DNA of 64,000 nucleotides from Tigriopus japonicus (GCA_010645155.1 JAAGOF010000081.1:793537-857536), one strand, 5' to 3'; counted from the stretch's first letter, positions 34,657 to 49,600 are shown. Numbers and translations: made by a program. Notes: a model not told the origin generated them from the letters alone.

Positions 34657-37600
34657 TTAATTGGTCGATCCTCCGGATGTGTCGCTATCATCTTTGGAAG
34701 TTTGAGCAAGGTTCTTCAAACTGATGCTGATCTCGTTCTCCTCTTCGATTGTGGTCATGGTGAAGGTGGTCTCAGCCAAATCAGGCGACTTCGAGAACCG
34801 CCGAGAGTGGTGTTTATCGTTCGCACTCAATCTAGAACAACCACAAAAACTGTTATGAAATTTCCCCCTGAACTCCAATTTAAAAGATGTTTATACACTG
34901 GGACACAAAAGTCGTGTCGCTATCATATTTCAAACTTTTATAATAGTAATGCGTTAACTGATTAGAACAAGTGTGTCCCCACCATCTTCTAGGATGTTTT
35001 AGAATTGTTATTTGCAAATAGGAAAAAAGAAGATAAATCGTTGTAGAATCTGCAAGCGTTGATCTGTCCGGAGTTTTCATCACGCAGAATTCTAGAGGCT
35101 TTTCAAAAAAAGTGTAAAAAACCAGCGAATGGCGGGAACCTTATTTTATGTGGTCCTGGGGAAACTGGGGACATCCCAAACAAGGTTTTACTGTCCATCT
35201 TGATTCAGAAACTCATAGAGGTTGTGAAGAATTGTTTGTTGTCTTTCGCCATGGACACTGCCATGACCTGCCGCGTAGACATCGCTGTAGGCCAGCCAGC
35301 ACTGTCCAGGCACTTAGAAAGAGACAAATTCCCTAATATTTCAAGTAAATTTGCCAACAATGTCACCAACCAATATCCTTTTTGGTATCGGTAAACAATT
35401 ATGATTTTTATTTATCAGTATAATATCACACATATTGCGAAACAGTTAAAATTATGTTGAGTTTCGTCTCTTCCCGAGTGCCTGGACAATGCTGGCTGGC
35501 CTTTAGCGATGTCTACGCGGCAGGCTGGTGGGGCGGGAATAGAGGGGGACAACAATCAATTGTTCACAACCTCTATTGGTGTCGAACCTCTATCAACATT
35601 TTAGGCACAAAATGAAAATGTGACCAAATTTTGCACCGTCAGTATCTTGCAAATTTGGTTCATAGGATACCAAATAATACTTGCAAGGGTAGAGAGATCA
35701 GTTGGGTATACATCAGATGTCAAAGTGTTCAAATTCATCCTCATGTACATCACTTAAGCATTTTGGTTAAAAACTACAAGACTTTGGTGTTAAGTGCAAG
35801 TTATTAAAGTTTAACTCGTCCATTTTTTTCTCAAAAAGGCCATAAGAAATCAGCTTTCGAACGTTTTTCGTGTTATGTCATACTACAAACCAACACCAAT
35901 GACACACTTTAAAACATGTATTTGTGGAAATAAAACATGTAAATTTGAAAATGACAATGAAAAGGCAAAAACTAATTTGCAAAACTTGATCCTCATTCTA
36001 ATCATGGGAAGCATAAACCATACCTGCGAATTAATCCCGGTTTGGAAAGTGTCACTGGCGGTTGTTGAGACCCTTCTGAGTTTGACCTTCTGAAGTTGTC
36101 TCGAGTCATTTGCAAACGAGACCGACCACCAGGGGGTGCTACTTGCGGGGTGCCATTTTGATCAGCAGGGGGCGCACATGCAGCCAACTTATCGTCCTCC
36201 TCATCTCCATCCATTGGAACGCGGACATAACCTTGAATGGCGCGAATTCTAGTTTTTGGAAAGAGAAAAAAATGTCTTAAAAGTTGCTTGACACTTTGTA
36301 ACCCAGGTCAGTTTTGAAAACTACCGGCTGTCAATGCTCTTGGGGGAGTGCTGGTTTTGAGGGGATTGATCTGATTGAGGAGAAACTACTTGGTTCTCTT
36401 TTCCAACGGGAGATGTCGTTTTGGACTCTTGAGCGGTGCTGGTCCAGGATTTAATAGAGGAAGTTGACGCTGACGCTGGTAATGGGCGGGGCTTGGGGCG
36501 AGCCTTGCCCGCTGATGATAGAGAATGGGCCTGAAAATTTGGGTCTTAGTTTTTAATCCACATTGCAACAACTTAAAACTTGCCCAATCAACGGCATACC
36601 ATAATTATGATTTCAAGCCCACATGGGATCAGCATTTTTATCAAAACCACACAACTCATTGTAGTTTAGGTGTGAACTCTAAGAACCAAAAGTCTCAATC
36701 AACCCTCCAACCTTGCTCTCTTTTGAGATATAGTTTCGCCTCACACTAGATGGCGATGGTTCTGTTCAAAACAATTAGCAGTGACGTCATCTTAAAAACG
36801 ACCAATCAAATCGATTTTGAACAATAAACTTGACAATTATGCCTCCTTCCTTCAAGTACCCAGTTACTACTAAGTAGTTGGACTTCAAGTACCAAACGAG
36901 AATCAAGAATACCGAGCCTGGATCGAAAAGGTTCGCTGCATGCAGTGAGCAAAACGAAAATGAAAAATAACAATCACCGGTTCAACCAAGGAACCAATCA
37001 CCTTTTGACCACCATGTTTTCTTTCTTTTCGTATCCCACCCAACCCCAAAATACACTCTTGAACACTCATGGACCAAAACAGAAATGAAATTCGTGCCAA
37101 GTGGAAGACAATAATATCGGATGTGGGCTCATGTGTGTCCTTCCAGCTCTTTTCTTCTTCTTTGGCATTCAATTGAGAGCCATTTGTCAGGGTGTTTGCG
37201 TGCCACGAGTGGTGTCGCGAATGTCCTCGACACATCCCATTGGTTAAGGTGGTCCCAGGAGGCCTCCAAATTGAGTGGGATGGCTCCACAGTCAGACAAA
37301 ACTGACTCAGCGAGCTCTGCATGCACATAAACACCAGAACCATGTATTGGCTATCTATCTATTCTAGCAATCATTCACATGCAGAAGATTTAAACTGACG
37401 GAGAAAGAGTTTGTTCTTTGAGCATGCTTCATTGCATTTGCTAAATTGCATTTTGAAGTTAATTGACGTGATGGATGAGATATGTGCTTTACTTAAGAGT
37501 AAAATGGGACATGTACAAAGGTTGCTCAAAAGAGCTTTTTAAATCATACCGCAAGCGGTAAAACAGGGCCATTGGCTTTGCGGCGTTGCTTGGCCTATTT

Positions 37601-40600
37601 TGGCAAATCCAAGTCGCTTTTCTTTTAGCTGTCTAACCAATGAGTCTAGGTCCCTGGAAATGATCGCTATTTTACATTAAGAGGCCTTTGCTAACACCTG
37701 GTTGATAATATGCTCAGTTTATTAACTAGAAAAAGAGACATTAAACTCATCCATTTCTAGATGGAAGGAGTAAAAACTGTTTCATTTCTCTTCATCGGAA
37801 ATATTTCTATGGAATCAAGTGAACAAATATGCATCTTTAGATTACTTTTTAGATCATTGTTAGGTCATATTTTTGCAGTAGCACAAGGTTTGCTTAGATG
37901 CTTTTTATTCAATCACCGTGAAACTGAATTTTGCATTTTATGACCCAACTTAAGTCAAGGTATATTATAGTGAAATATCGATCGTTTCCATGAATCTATA
38001 TTCTTTGAGTACACGCTAAAATTGAAATAACTTGGATTTGACAAAATGTGCCAAACAACTCAGTGCTGCCAACAGCCCTGTTTTACTACTAGCGGTATGA
38101 TTTCTAACGCTCACTTGAGCAACCTTTGAGCAAATCCCATTGTCAAACATTTTGCCGCTTTTTTGCCGTTTTCACTTAAAAATCACTTAAAATTTTGGAA
38201 ATCGGGAACAAAACTTGAAATAAGTAACAGCGATATTGGACAATGGAAATCATTTTCCCGCCAAGGGGTGAAAAAAAGGATTTTGAGCTCACCCTAAGCG
38301 GTTTACTGAATGTATTGCTGTCGATGAGTTTTCCGGCTTGGAAATTTGAGAGGGAACCAATGGAGAACCACGAAGAATTTGACTGATTCGACTTGACACT
38401 CGAGTTGGACTTGATGGATGAATTTGATTTGATCGACCTTCCCGACCCGAAACTTGATGTGCTCATTGATGACACCCCTGAAACACCATCAACTCAATAA
38501 GGAGCTTATGTGACGTCATATCACTCTTTGAGAGGTCCTTTGTCACAGAAAAAGGATCCCATAAAAAGGAACAGATCACATCAATAAGGAAGCCTGTAAA
38601 CATTACTGAAGGTGCAGAAAATCAAAGGACAAAAACAAAACGAAACAAAAATCAGAAAAATCTGCCGACATTAACTGGCATGGTAAAGTGAAAATTAATT
38701 ACACAGTAAAATATGGAAATATTGCTTCTTAGCGTCGGGAGGTTTCTTTTTTTACCACCTAATCAGAAGTGAGAAGGCATGAAAACAGGCTTTGTCCCAG
38801 AATTATTTGAATTCTTAGGGAAATTTTTGGCAACACTGGACACTTAATTATTGAGTGAATATTGCCCATAAGCTCCATCTCAATGGCGTTTTCTTGCCTT
38901 GGCTCAAATTTATTTGAATCCAAGATACCGGCCAATAGCGCTAAGACTTGGGAACGTGTTTGCCAATGAAATTAAACATAAAACAAAAATGTAAAAAGAG
39001 TTTAAATTTTTTTGGCAACCCTTATCTTCACTAACCAGATGACATCGAATAATTGGAGGCCGAATGGTGCATCCCATTATTCTGTTGAAGCGAATATCCA
39101 GACACAGACTTGGGGAACTTGGGCGCTCCCGGTGTCAACCCATTGTGCACGGGATGATCCTGGCCACTCCCATACTTGGAGTTATTCTTGACCCGGAGGA
39201 TCTTGGCGTTACAAATAAGACATCGAAGTGGGAGATCACGATTCGCTACGGCATCCTGTATATTCTGAACGAAGCAAAGTCGACATTGGCATTGATGGCC
39301 ACAAGGGGCCACTTGCATCACCGATCGTGCCTGACAGCATACCACGCACTGAAAGAGGATCAAGACAGACAGGAAATTGAGATTCAAGGCGTGAACTAGT
39401 CGGTCCATGAGGTCGGAATCCCCACGTTGAATGAACAAGAGAGAGACTGTCAATAATCTGGGACGTATTTTCGAAAGGAGCATGAAAGAGAGTCATTTGG
39501 ATTGCCATTGTACAACGATTTGTAAGTTGTTTGCGTATCTTTTGAAATGACAAGACACTGAAATGTTTTGTGATAAATGACATTAAATACGAGAGAGTGA
39601 CTAATTATTGGGGTTGAGATAAAGTTGCTGTTTTTTGGCCTTAACTTGCATTTTTTTTTTTGTAAAAGTTACTAAATATTTGTTGTTTTCTGGGCCAAAA
39701 AAGTCACTTTTGGCCAAGTGTATGTCTCAATATTCTGGGCGAAAGTTTGTATTGTTAAGTTTGGCTTTTCTTGGACTTTTAGATCTCTAAACATCATAAA
39801 TTAACATAACTTAGCATAAAGAATTCGAAATAAAAAAAACTGTTATCAAAATATGAAATGAGAAAATGCATGCAATATATAAAATTCAAACAATTTCCCG
39901 CCGGGTTTGGGGTTTGGGAGATCGAGACCAAAAAATGCCAAAAGTTGATGTTTGTTGCAAAAATATCGAACAGTAGCTAAATTTGATTAAGATGGTCAAA
40001 CGTTGCAATGTTTGGTGCAAGTTGCATTTTGCTCCTACTAATTATAAATTAAGCTTAGATTTTGTGACTTGAAATACAAGTTCCGTCAAAAGTGCCAATA
40101 GTTCAATCTCTAAACCTAATTAAAGGATAATATCTCCTCCGTACTGTAGAGCACTATAATTACAAGCGTACCAACCGGTATCATGAGCCTTCACAGGATT
40201 CGAGAGGAAAACGGAAAGCCCAAAATATATTGCAATGCGTGGGAGAAAAATGCAAGACGATGCCTGTTTTTTACCAGCTCAAAACTTGCAACTCTGACAT
40301 TTTCTAAGAAACATCGTAAACGGCATGTTTCACGTCTTCTTCGGTTTTCATTTTCATTTTCACATTTCCTGTGGAAACACTGACCCAAAGTGGTACCAAT
40401 CAATTCAAGATCGCACTCCTTTAAATTTATAATGTTTTTTTTCAAGGAAGGTCAATACAATTGAAAAAAATAATAGTCAGCTTCGAAAATTACGATCAAA
40501 ATCTTAGCTATTATGACAGTTAATAATGTTCATATTGTTTCAAATAGTTTGAAAACATGGGAAGAAGAACTACCAATTGTACAATTGGAAGGACAGCAGA

Positions 40601-43600
40601 GGTTCGTTTTGAAGTTAGTGGTCCAACGGGGCTAAATGGAAACATTGGACAGGGAGTATGATATATTACCTCTTCCTCGGGATTGTCGGCTTTTTCGATA
40701 TCGTCTCTGGACATGGAATGGACCAAGCGATCCTGTAAGAAAAACACAGATAACTCTCTCTCAGAGATCGATGCGTTGATATGTGGACCAAGAAAACAAA
40801 CAATCCGGCCTCCAACATGATCATTTTCCCACCTCAGCCATTATCTCAATTCCATTATGACTCGTGGTATTTGAGAATTTCCCTCGTGGCCCTAAATTTG
40901 TGCGTAGAAACCTCTCCCTCACTCTCTGTCAGACAATGTTTGCTCTCCTCTCCATTTCCCTCGTCTCTCTCCCCCCAAAAAGAGTGATGAGCTTGTCTAG
41001 ATGCAAAGCTTTCCAATTTTGCTCTCGCAGAAAAATCTGTAATCTGAGTCCAATATTTTCCACTCGATCCCAGGGATCTGTTTGGAGCTCGAAATCCAAC
41101 TTTGGGAACACAACAACAGACCCTGACTTTTATCGAGTGGAGTTTGGAATTGGTTTTGAGATTTTGAAAGACCAACAACATGGGACGTTCAAAGCCAAAC
41201 TTGTTTCAAGTGCTAATACAAACTGATGGGTTTCATTTTTGTGGCATTTGAATTTCCATTTTAGCCCTAATTTGATAAAAAGGATCTTGAAGAAGATTTT
41301 GATTGCAATCAACCACGAAGCACTGAAAAGTGGAGTGGGAGGCTAACAGTGAGAATTATGATTTCCAGAACGATTGATTCATTAACGTTCTTCTGCAAAT
41401 GAGAGTTTGCTTCTATTCATTACAATTAGACGACTCTTTCAATTTTCAGCTCAATCAAATGCCAGAGTAAAAAGTTATGCCTTCTCAAACTTATGTACTG
41501 AAGAGAGCATAGAATGAATGAATTCGCCCTTTTATGGAAAAACAATTCCCAGAAAAGGGCTAATTCATTCATACTCGATAGGATTTGCACTGAACTTTGA
41601 GAGAGCATATCTTTTGACTCCGACGTTCGATTGAGCTGAAAATTTAAATACGTATTCTTGTCAACATTACCAAGATCTCATTTGCAGAAGAACGTAATTG
41701 CTTTGTTCCGACAAATAATTATGATTCCTCCCGTTAGCCTCCCAGTCCAGCGAAATTCAGTGGTTCTTGAATCAACCAAAGCAATTATTTCTTAACCCCA
41801 GAGAACTTTTGGATAAAAGTGTGGTGATGGCTGGATATAAGAATAACTTTTGACTATATTCAAATATTTAGGTGCTGACTTATGTAAGTACACGTTTGGT
41901 ACAAAAGACAAAAGAATAACGCTTGACTTAATTATTAGATTCCTTTTTAAGGACAATAATCCTATATCCTTATCTTATTTTTAACTTGTAGACCTCTAAA
42001 TAGTGTAGAATGCTTTTTCCGAAGCCAAAATTGACGGCACCTGGTTAAAAGAAAATATAAAAAATCGTAAAATAAGCTTTTTGGACCAATACAACTTCGA
42101 TTTTCTTGTCAAACTCCATTCTTAATCTTTTTCTCGCGCAAGTCTGTTTTTAGTGTCGGTAGATATTATCAAAACCAAAACCGAAATTCATATCGAAATC
42201 GCTTTTGGGTCCATCATTGCTAAAAATTACTTTTACGCTGAAAGAAATTCACATAACATTTCTTCTAATGACTTGATTTCAATGCTGTTACCGCTGTTTT
42301 ATTTTCTTCATAAAATTTATGTATTAGATATTTCAACAGATATTCTTTTATTGAGTCCATGTCCAGCTTTGACTAAAGTTTTTGTTTACATTCAAAGTTA
42401 TGTCAAAAGATTGCAACAAGTCAGGTGACTATTTTCTATGTCTTGAGTTTGTCAAGTAAAGGTGTCCTTGTTCTTCCCCAGCTGTCAGATGTTGGAACAA
42501 GTATGGAACAGAATACAAATTGCTTTTCATGAAGCTTTCATTTTCTGTTTCATATCAAGGGAACTGGCTTTGATTAGATTCAAGTCGCTAAAAGCAAACA
42601 TGAGAGGCTCTTTTTTTCTTTTTCTGAAGAGCAAGCCAGGGATCATAGTGGATGATTAATTCGTCTTGTCAGTTCCTGGATATGTTCCACAAAATTCAGC
42701 CCGACGCTTCATAGACGAGAGAAATGGCCCCCATCGGTGACAAAATGAAAAAAGTTTTCCCAGGTTGAAGAAAATGTTCCGATGTTATGCCAAGTTCGGT
42801 TCAGTTGAGGAAAATTTCAGTCCGAGGGGAGGAAATGGATCAAAGTTTTGGCTCGTCTGGCCAAAAAAGTTGGCCAATTTTGAGGCCAAAAGACTCCAAG
42901 AGATTTTAGGGCAGAGGAGGGTGGAGCTAACTAATCCGGGACAGGAAAATGTTGAATTTACATGGATATTTTCTGTCCAATATTATCCAAATGAAAACAT
43001 GCAGGCTTTTTCAGTAAGTTCAAAAAATAGCCAGCCATGTTTTAGTTGTCTAATTCTTTGAAATGTTTTTCTTCAAGTGATTTTAAAGTTGACAAGGCCA
43101 TGAATGATTCTGAAAATAGGGGGTAAGATTAAAAAATATTGTTTCAACAATTTTTCAATGAAAAACACAAATTTAGTTACTGGTTATTGCAGTCTTATGC
43201 CTAAGGATGGTTCACGGTTACAATTATACTCAGAAAATCGAAATATATTTTGTAACAGAAATCTTCCCAAAAAATGCATATTTTCATCATAGCCAAGAAA
43301 GGTATGAAACCAAACCCTGAAAATCCACGCTGTAGTTTCGACCCATCTCTACTACTATGAGCCTAAAAATCAACAGCTGATCTCACCGATTTTTTTTTCT
43401 TTTCTTTTTTTTTGCGGATTTTTTACTACCGCTACAAGAAATGCGATTCCCTGTAAATTTAAGGATTTCTCCCGACAGCTTCAATCCGATCTTCAACAAG
43501 ATTCGAACCTACGCCGTCTGGGGAAGCACTTACACTCGGCTCTTGTAAGAACACATTAGTACGCGCGGCCACTCTGGCTTCCTTATGATTGATTTGGTAA

Positions 43601-46600
43601 CAAAAAACACTATTGTTTAGGATATTTTGTCTTTGTTAACAAAACTTGATTCTCCTGTGTCGCATTTTTTTGATGGGAACATTCTTCAAAATTTCAAAAG
43701 GTCTGCCACATAAAGAAATGGAAAGGAGAAAATGACAGATCTCTGTCCATGATTGAAGGCGTCCTGGCAAAGCCAACCTTTTCCACCAGGCCCAATTTGC
43801 CATTTGAAGGTACAATATCGATCGCACCAAATGGTCCCTCAGGAAAAAGTTCGACCATCCGTCCATGAAATCGAAAGTCAACAAAAAATCCCTTTTGGCA
43901 CATCTCAAAATGGTGAAAGCTCTTCAGAATGAGCGACTCTCCTGTCTTTGATAACTTTGCCGATATTTGCGAGGCTGATTTGCTTGATTGGCTCAATCCT
44001 GGGTTTCCCTCGGCTTTTCCAAGTCACCCATCAAAGAACGCCCCAACAGATCAAATCTGAAGGGGTTCGCCAACGTAAATGTTTTACGATGAGCATCTCT
44101 TTTTGGAGGAGACAGGGTCATAAAAGCTGGGTGAGATGGGCAAAGTTTTGATTAAAAGAGCTCTCGCAACGGCAAGAGTTCCTTGGAAAGAGGGACCTTT
44201 TACCAACGAGAGAAGGAGCAAAAAATCCGGAGTCCATTAGCGATCCTTTTCTCAAGCACGATATTGTCGTTCCATTGGTTACTCTTGAAAGGATCACTCC
44301 GAAGAATTCCAAGCGGATGAGCAATGAGCGGCCATGTACTTTATGGTGATTACGGTATGCAGAGATACTACATGTTGTACCACAATGAACATTAATCATG
44401 ACCTCTGACATATCAGGCGCAACTTTCAGGACGACGCGAATAGTACTTTCTAGTAGGAAAGAATGATTTCATTGTTCAAACTATTAAGTTGGGAAGACTG
44501 TTTTCTAGTTTCAACTAAATCGAACCAAGAAGCACTGAAATCATGGAGTGTGAGGCTAGCAATGAGAATTATGATTTCCAGCAGAAACGAACCATTTGCG
44601 TTCTTCTGCAAATGAGACCTGGCTAACACTTATTTCAAATTTCAACCCATTCGAATGCCGAAGAAAAAAGTTCTGCCTCCTCAAACTTAAGTACTGAAGA
44701 GAGCATAGAATGAATGAACTCGCCCTTTTGTGGTAAAACGATTACGAGCTGAAAATTGAAACACGTATTCTTGTCAACATATGCAAGGTCTCATTTGCAG
44801 AAGAACGTAATTGAATTGTTCTTACTGGAAATCATTATTCTCATAGCTAGCCTCCCACTCCATGATTCCAGTGCTTCTTGATCAAACGTATGAGACAAAA
44901 GTTATGCGCTCTTAAAGATACTTGTTTAAAGAACACAAGGAATTGTTTTAAGGAGACAGAACTTTTCACTTTGCCTTCTTTAATGTATCTGAAAATAGGA
45001 TTACGGAAAGAAGCTCATGGGAAAGAAGCGATAACTTGACCATAGCGACAAGTGGCGTTAACGTGAAGCTTCAAAAAAGCCCAACAAACGAAGAAGCTCG
45101 AAAGAAAATAATGCAGGAAAAGGAGCCTTTCGATCCAAAAAATATTAACACAATAACTTGAGCTCTGCTTATTATGCAATTTGACAACTAAATAGATCAG
45201 TATTGGCATGATTTACTTCAACTGATCGCAAAATCGAATTTCTTTGCAATTTGTACTTCCTGAGTTGATGGTGGCGACAACAACGGCAAACAATCGAAGC
45301 CTCAAAAAAACCCAACAACTTGGCCTAGTTTTCGCTTCTTTCTAATGAGCTTCTTTAGGATTACGTGGTACATTGGCCCAAGCTATGTCCCATTTGCAGA
45401 AGAATGCAATTGATTAATTTTTTTTCTCGTCGCTAGGCTCGTTGTCTAGAAAATCCAGAAGATCTTGCAGAAGCCCATGCCTTGTCGTGGTTTGAAGCAA
45501 TTCTGAATCTCAAGTGGAACATAGAATATTCCCTTTGATCCCCCTAGGGAGCACATTGTTAATGTTCGAAGGTCCACGGTCTGTTTGTTTGCCAATAATG
45601 ATCTTTTGGGTGCTTGAAACCAGTCGCCTTTGGCTGTTCCCTCATCCGGAACAGGCATTATCTTTACTGAATAGTTCCATTTTCACGTCTCCTGATTTTA
45701 TCCTTCATAGCTCATTTGAGGGGTATTGGCCGTAATTTTGTGATGTTCCAGACTGTTCCAAATTGGTTCAAGTTCCCACAGGGGTTGGCATCTCAAAAAT
45801 ACACACTAATGGCCCTTCTTATCATCGTTTAAGTGAAAGGTGAGGCTATTAAGACTTGGAATGGCTTTAGTCTATGATCTGAACACTGCATCTCTGTTCC
45901 AATGTTCCCAACAAAGGCTATTGAATGACATTGGAAACATCTGTGGGTTTGTCTCATCAAGTCACTTACATCACAGAACAGGAACAAGTAAATGGAAAAC
46001 ATTTTGTATTGACAAAGGTGGAAGTAATTCGACCCAGGGCATTTGAAGGTCGGGTGCGGGACCGTGGTCCCATTTCCCGGGATCAATCTCCAGCAGATGC
46101 CACCATCAGCCTTGTAATTGGATCCTTGTAGCTGTCATTTGGCCTTGTCATTGATAAGTACGTACACTCTTCCAAATGGTGTGTGTACACGTAGTACCCC
46201 GTAATCCCAGCCTTGTTCCAGATCCAAAAAATGTGATGACTTTGGAACAATGGACAGGCGGGAAGTTGTTCCATTATCCCACTTGTACTTTCATTGTCAG
46301 TTGAGCAACAACTTGGGGAAATGGCATAGACACCCACCCCCTTGGAATAAAGAACCACATTTCTTGGTGCAACCCATGTATTTAGTATTCTTGGCCTTTG
46401 CTCATTCTACCCCTTGAGACTGCAGATGTCTTCAAGGTCTTCTCAGGGCTCCCACAAATTAGAAGAAGGCATTTTTACTATGTATACTTGTTTAGATCCA
46501 TCAATAAGATCATACTATCATCTTGTGTGAGATGAAGTTTCGATATGACACCTTAATAAAAGAGTGTTAGCTTGAAAAGAACCGTTTATGGAGCCCTGAA

Positions 46601-49600
46601 CTCAGCCTTATGAATTTTACACCCCGTTAACGCATTCCGGGTCATTTGACATTTTGTTCCTATCCTTGGCATGATCTTGAATATGACCTTTTACGCCAAG
46701 TTTTTGCCCCAAAATGATACAATGAAGAACCTTTCAAAGATCAGCAAGTCATGCTGAAACAACAAGTCTTCAACCAAACGAAAATGAGAAGATTCGTTTG
46801 GATCGACGAGGTCCACTCATTCGTTCTCACTCGATCTCTTTCTCCATGTAATGTTCAATTTCCAGAGCAATGAGCTCAATACACTTATTGCTTCCTTTTC
46901 CTCTCCTTCTTGGAACAAAATCTCAAGTCATTTATTTCCTCTCGGCCTTTCCAGTTACACACATCCATCCTGGAAGGTCTCCGAAAATAGATTTTCTTGT
47001 CCCTGGTTCGTAATTCTTTCTCTTTCAGTTGCCTCAATGCCATGTTGTCATAAAACGGCCTTTCCTAGCCTTCAGGGAAGGGAGCGGCCTTTGTGAGTCA
47101 AGCACTCAATTGGAACCAGCAGTAGTTCTGACGAGGATCTCTGGCCTTTGTTGCAAGACCCATGTCTTCTGAGCATCTCCCTATTCAAGGATTGCATTGC
47201 GGGAACCCGAATAAAAAAGCCTTCAAAACCAGCCTTTGGAGAAGGTCGTGGGCAAACACCCAGAAATCTATCAAACAATCAAAGAAGATGCTGCAGATGG
47301 AAAAAAGAGACAGGGACTTTTTTTGGGTTAATCTGAGTATTGACTTGTCTGAGGCAATATTGGACTATCTAGCAGAAGGGCCAAAAATAACACATCCCTG
47401 GCCTTTTGAGAGGCACTTGGAACATCCCAGTTCTCACCAATTTTTGCGCAAACCTTGTAGATTTACTATTCAGATCTTGCATCATTGGAGTGAACACATA
47501 CTTGTTCATACATGGGCACACGAATCAACAAGTTACTTTATTTGGAATAGGCCGGACGTACTTAAAAAATGCTCCATAAAGCTGAACTAGATGACTTTTG
47601 GGCAATTGTTCTTATTCAAAAAAATTGAAATAATGATTATGGAAAACGATAAAATACTCTTGGTCATAACAACAGTATTAACGAAATTATTTCACTTTCA
47701 TGTAAAAACAATAACCTAAAAATCATTTAAACGTTTTCCCCACGTCTGTCATTACTCCATCGTCCTCCTTCTATCCTTTCAAGTTCGTTGAAACAAACAA
47801 CGAATGTATCAGCCTTTTAAAGGCCAAAACCCAAGGACTGGTTTTGGCCTACATATATCAGCATCATTGTGATGGTTGTTGGCCCATTTGAAAGGCAAAA
47901 AGAGAGAGAAGGCTCACATGCAATGCCTTTTCTAGGCCTGTCTTGTGATGAATAATTGACAGCGGACCTCCCTCTGTATTACAAACTTCGTACCAGAGGT
48001 CCAACGACGTGTACATATACAGTGTGTCAATAAAGTCGTGCCCTCTTCCAAAATATTACTCTGTTCAGCCACTCTTTCCGTTCCAAAATAAGGTGAATCA
48101 GTGGTCATATTGAATCCTCTGTGACCATATTGTGGGCTCTATTTTGACAATACTGTGCTTTAAAGTGTTCATTGTCTAGCATTTTGACCCACCAATGAAC
48201 ACAAATTTGTTGCTTCACACAATCCTCACTTATCACCATTATGTTTCTTTTAATTGGATGCTACTAGACCAGGGGTTGGCAACCACTTTTGGGTCAAGGC
48301 CCACGAAATTTGATTCATGTTGTCTGGGGTCCAACAAACAGGCAGTGGTAGGTTCAGGGGCCCACAATTAAGCGGTCAAAGAGCTTTGGGCCCACAAGTA
48401 CAGTACTATGGATGGCTCTTGGGCCCACTATTTTGGACTTTCTCCATAGCTCCTGAGCTTACCAACGACCACCCTTGAGCCCACATTTGGGCCGCGGCCC
48501 CCCGGTTGCCGACCTCTACTAGACATTCTTGACAGCGCTCAAGGAGACATTCAGACTCTTTTCATTGGTCATTTGCTTCATTACACTCTCTATCATTTTC
48601 AAAACTCAAATATCCAGTATTTCAGATGATGATGCCATTTTAATTAAGTTGATATTTTTCAGGAATAGGATAAGCCAGGTTTTTTTTTACAAGGTGATAG
48701 CTACCTATTTCAAGATGTAGTTTTATATGGACACCCAATCACCTTTCTTCAGTGTTGTTTCTTGAAGCAATGGAAAACTTTCATGGGGTCACGACTTTGT
48801 TGTCACACTGCATCCCGAGATTTTGAGCTGAAATATAAATGTGTGGGAGAACAAACAGCTCCAGGTTCTTCCTTCCTTCCGTTCCATAGTGTGTCCCTTC
48901 AAAGGAATTTCTGAGTAATGAATCAAGATTGGGAGGAGGTCGTTTTTCGAAGCCCAGTTTTGTCATGAAAGCCAGAGAAAGCGGCCTCATTACAACAAGA
49001 ACGGGATGGAGTTTATAAGGCCCGAAGAAGTGAAGAAACTTTCCATATCCCCTAGGGAAATTCTGTGAAATGGAACAGCCACCAAACTTCAATTGCAAAG
49101 AGAAACAGCGACATTTGAAAAGGTTGCCTCATGTTGCTAATATTATTTGGACCCATAGCACTCGAAAATGGGTCTATGAATAATTCATACCCCACACTGA
49201 AACAAAGGCCGGATAACGAAGAAAGGCTCTTTTTGGACAGACGGATGTCAGCATTCATCTCTGGACATAAAAGCCATCATCCTTATCATGTGTGCCACTT
49301 TTGGCTAAACCATGATATTAGAATTGGAAATGAAGAAGCCTCATATAGCTTGTTCCACACTCCTTGGGGTATCCAAATCCAAGGCTGATCAAAAGCTCTG
49401 TTGGACTTGTTGTTCCCCCTCCAAATAATGAGATTGGGATCTTTCAACGGTTTCGTCTGACTTGGAATGGACCAAAGATAAAGATAAGGTTCCGTCATTG
49501 AGAGGCAATTGTCTCAAAAAGCCTTAGAGGCCAATTTCACGACCTCAAACATGCAATGGTTGTGAGTCTCGACCTCAGCAAAGGTTCACTTGGAGGAGGG

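Noticed and set aside
43497..43582. A genuine tRNA gene
   Set aside because: The A- and B-boxes are good but the acceptor stem does not pair, and the sequence runs into a LINE-type tail, so a SINE is the better reading.
43694..43996. 100-codon minus-strand ORF
   Set aside because: No recognisable domain, no splice sites that connect it to another exon, and it lies in the repeat-rich intron of the RING gene.
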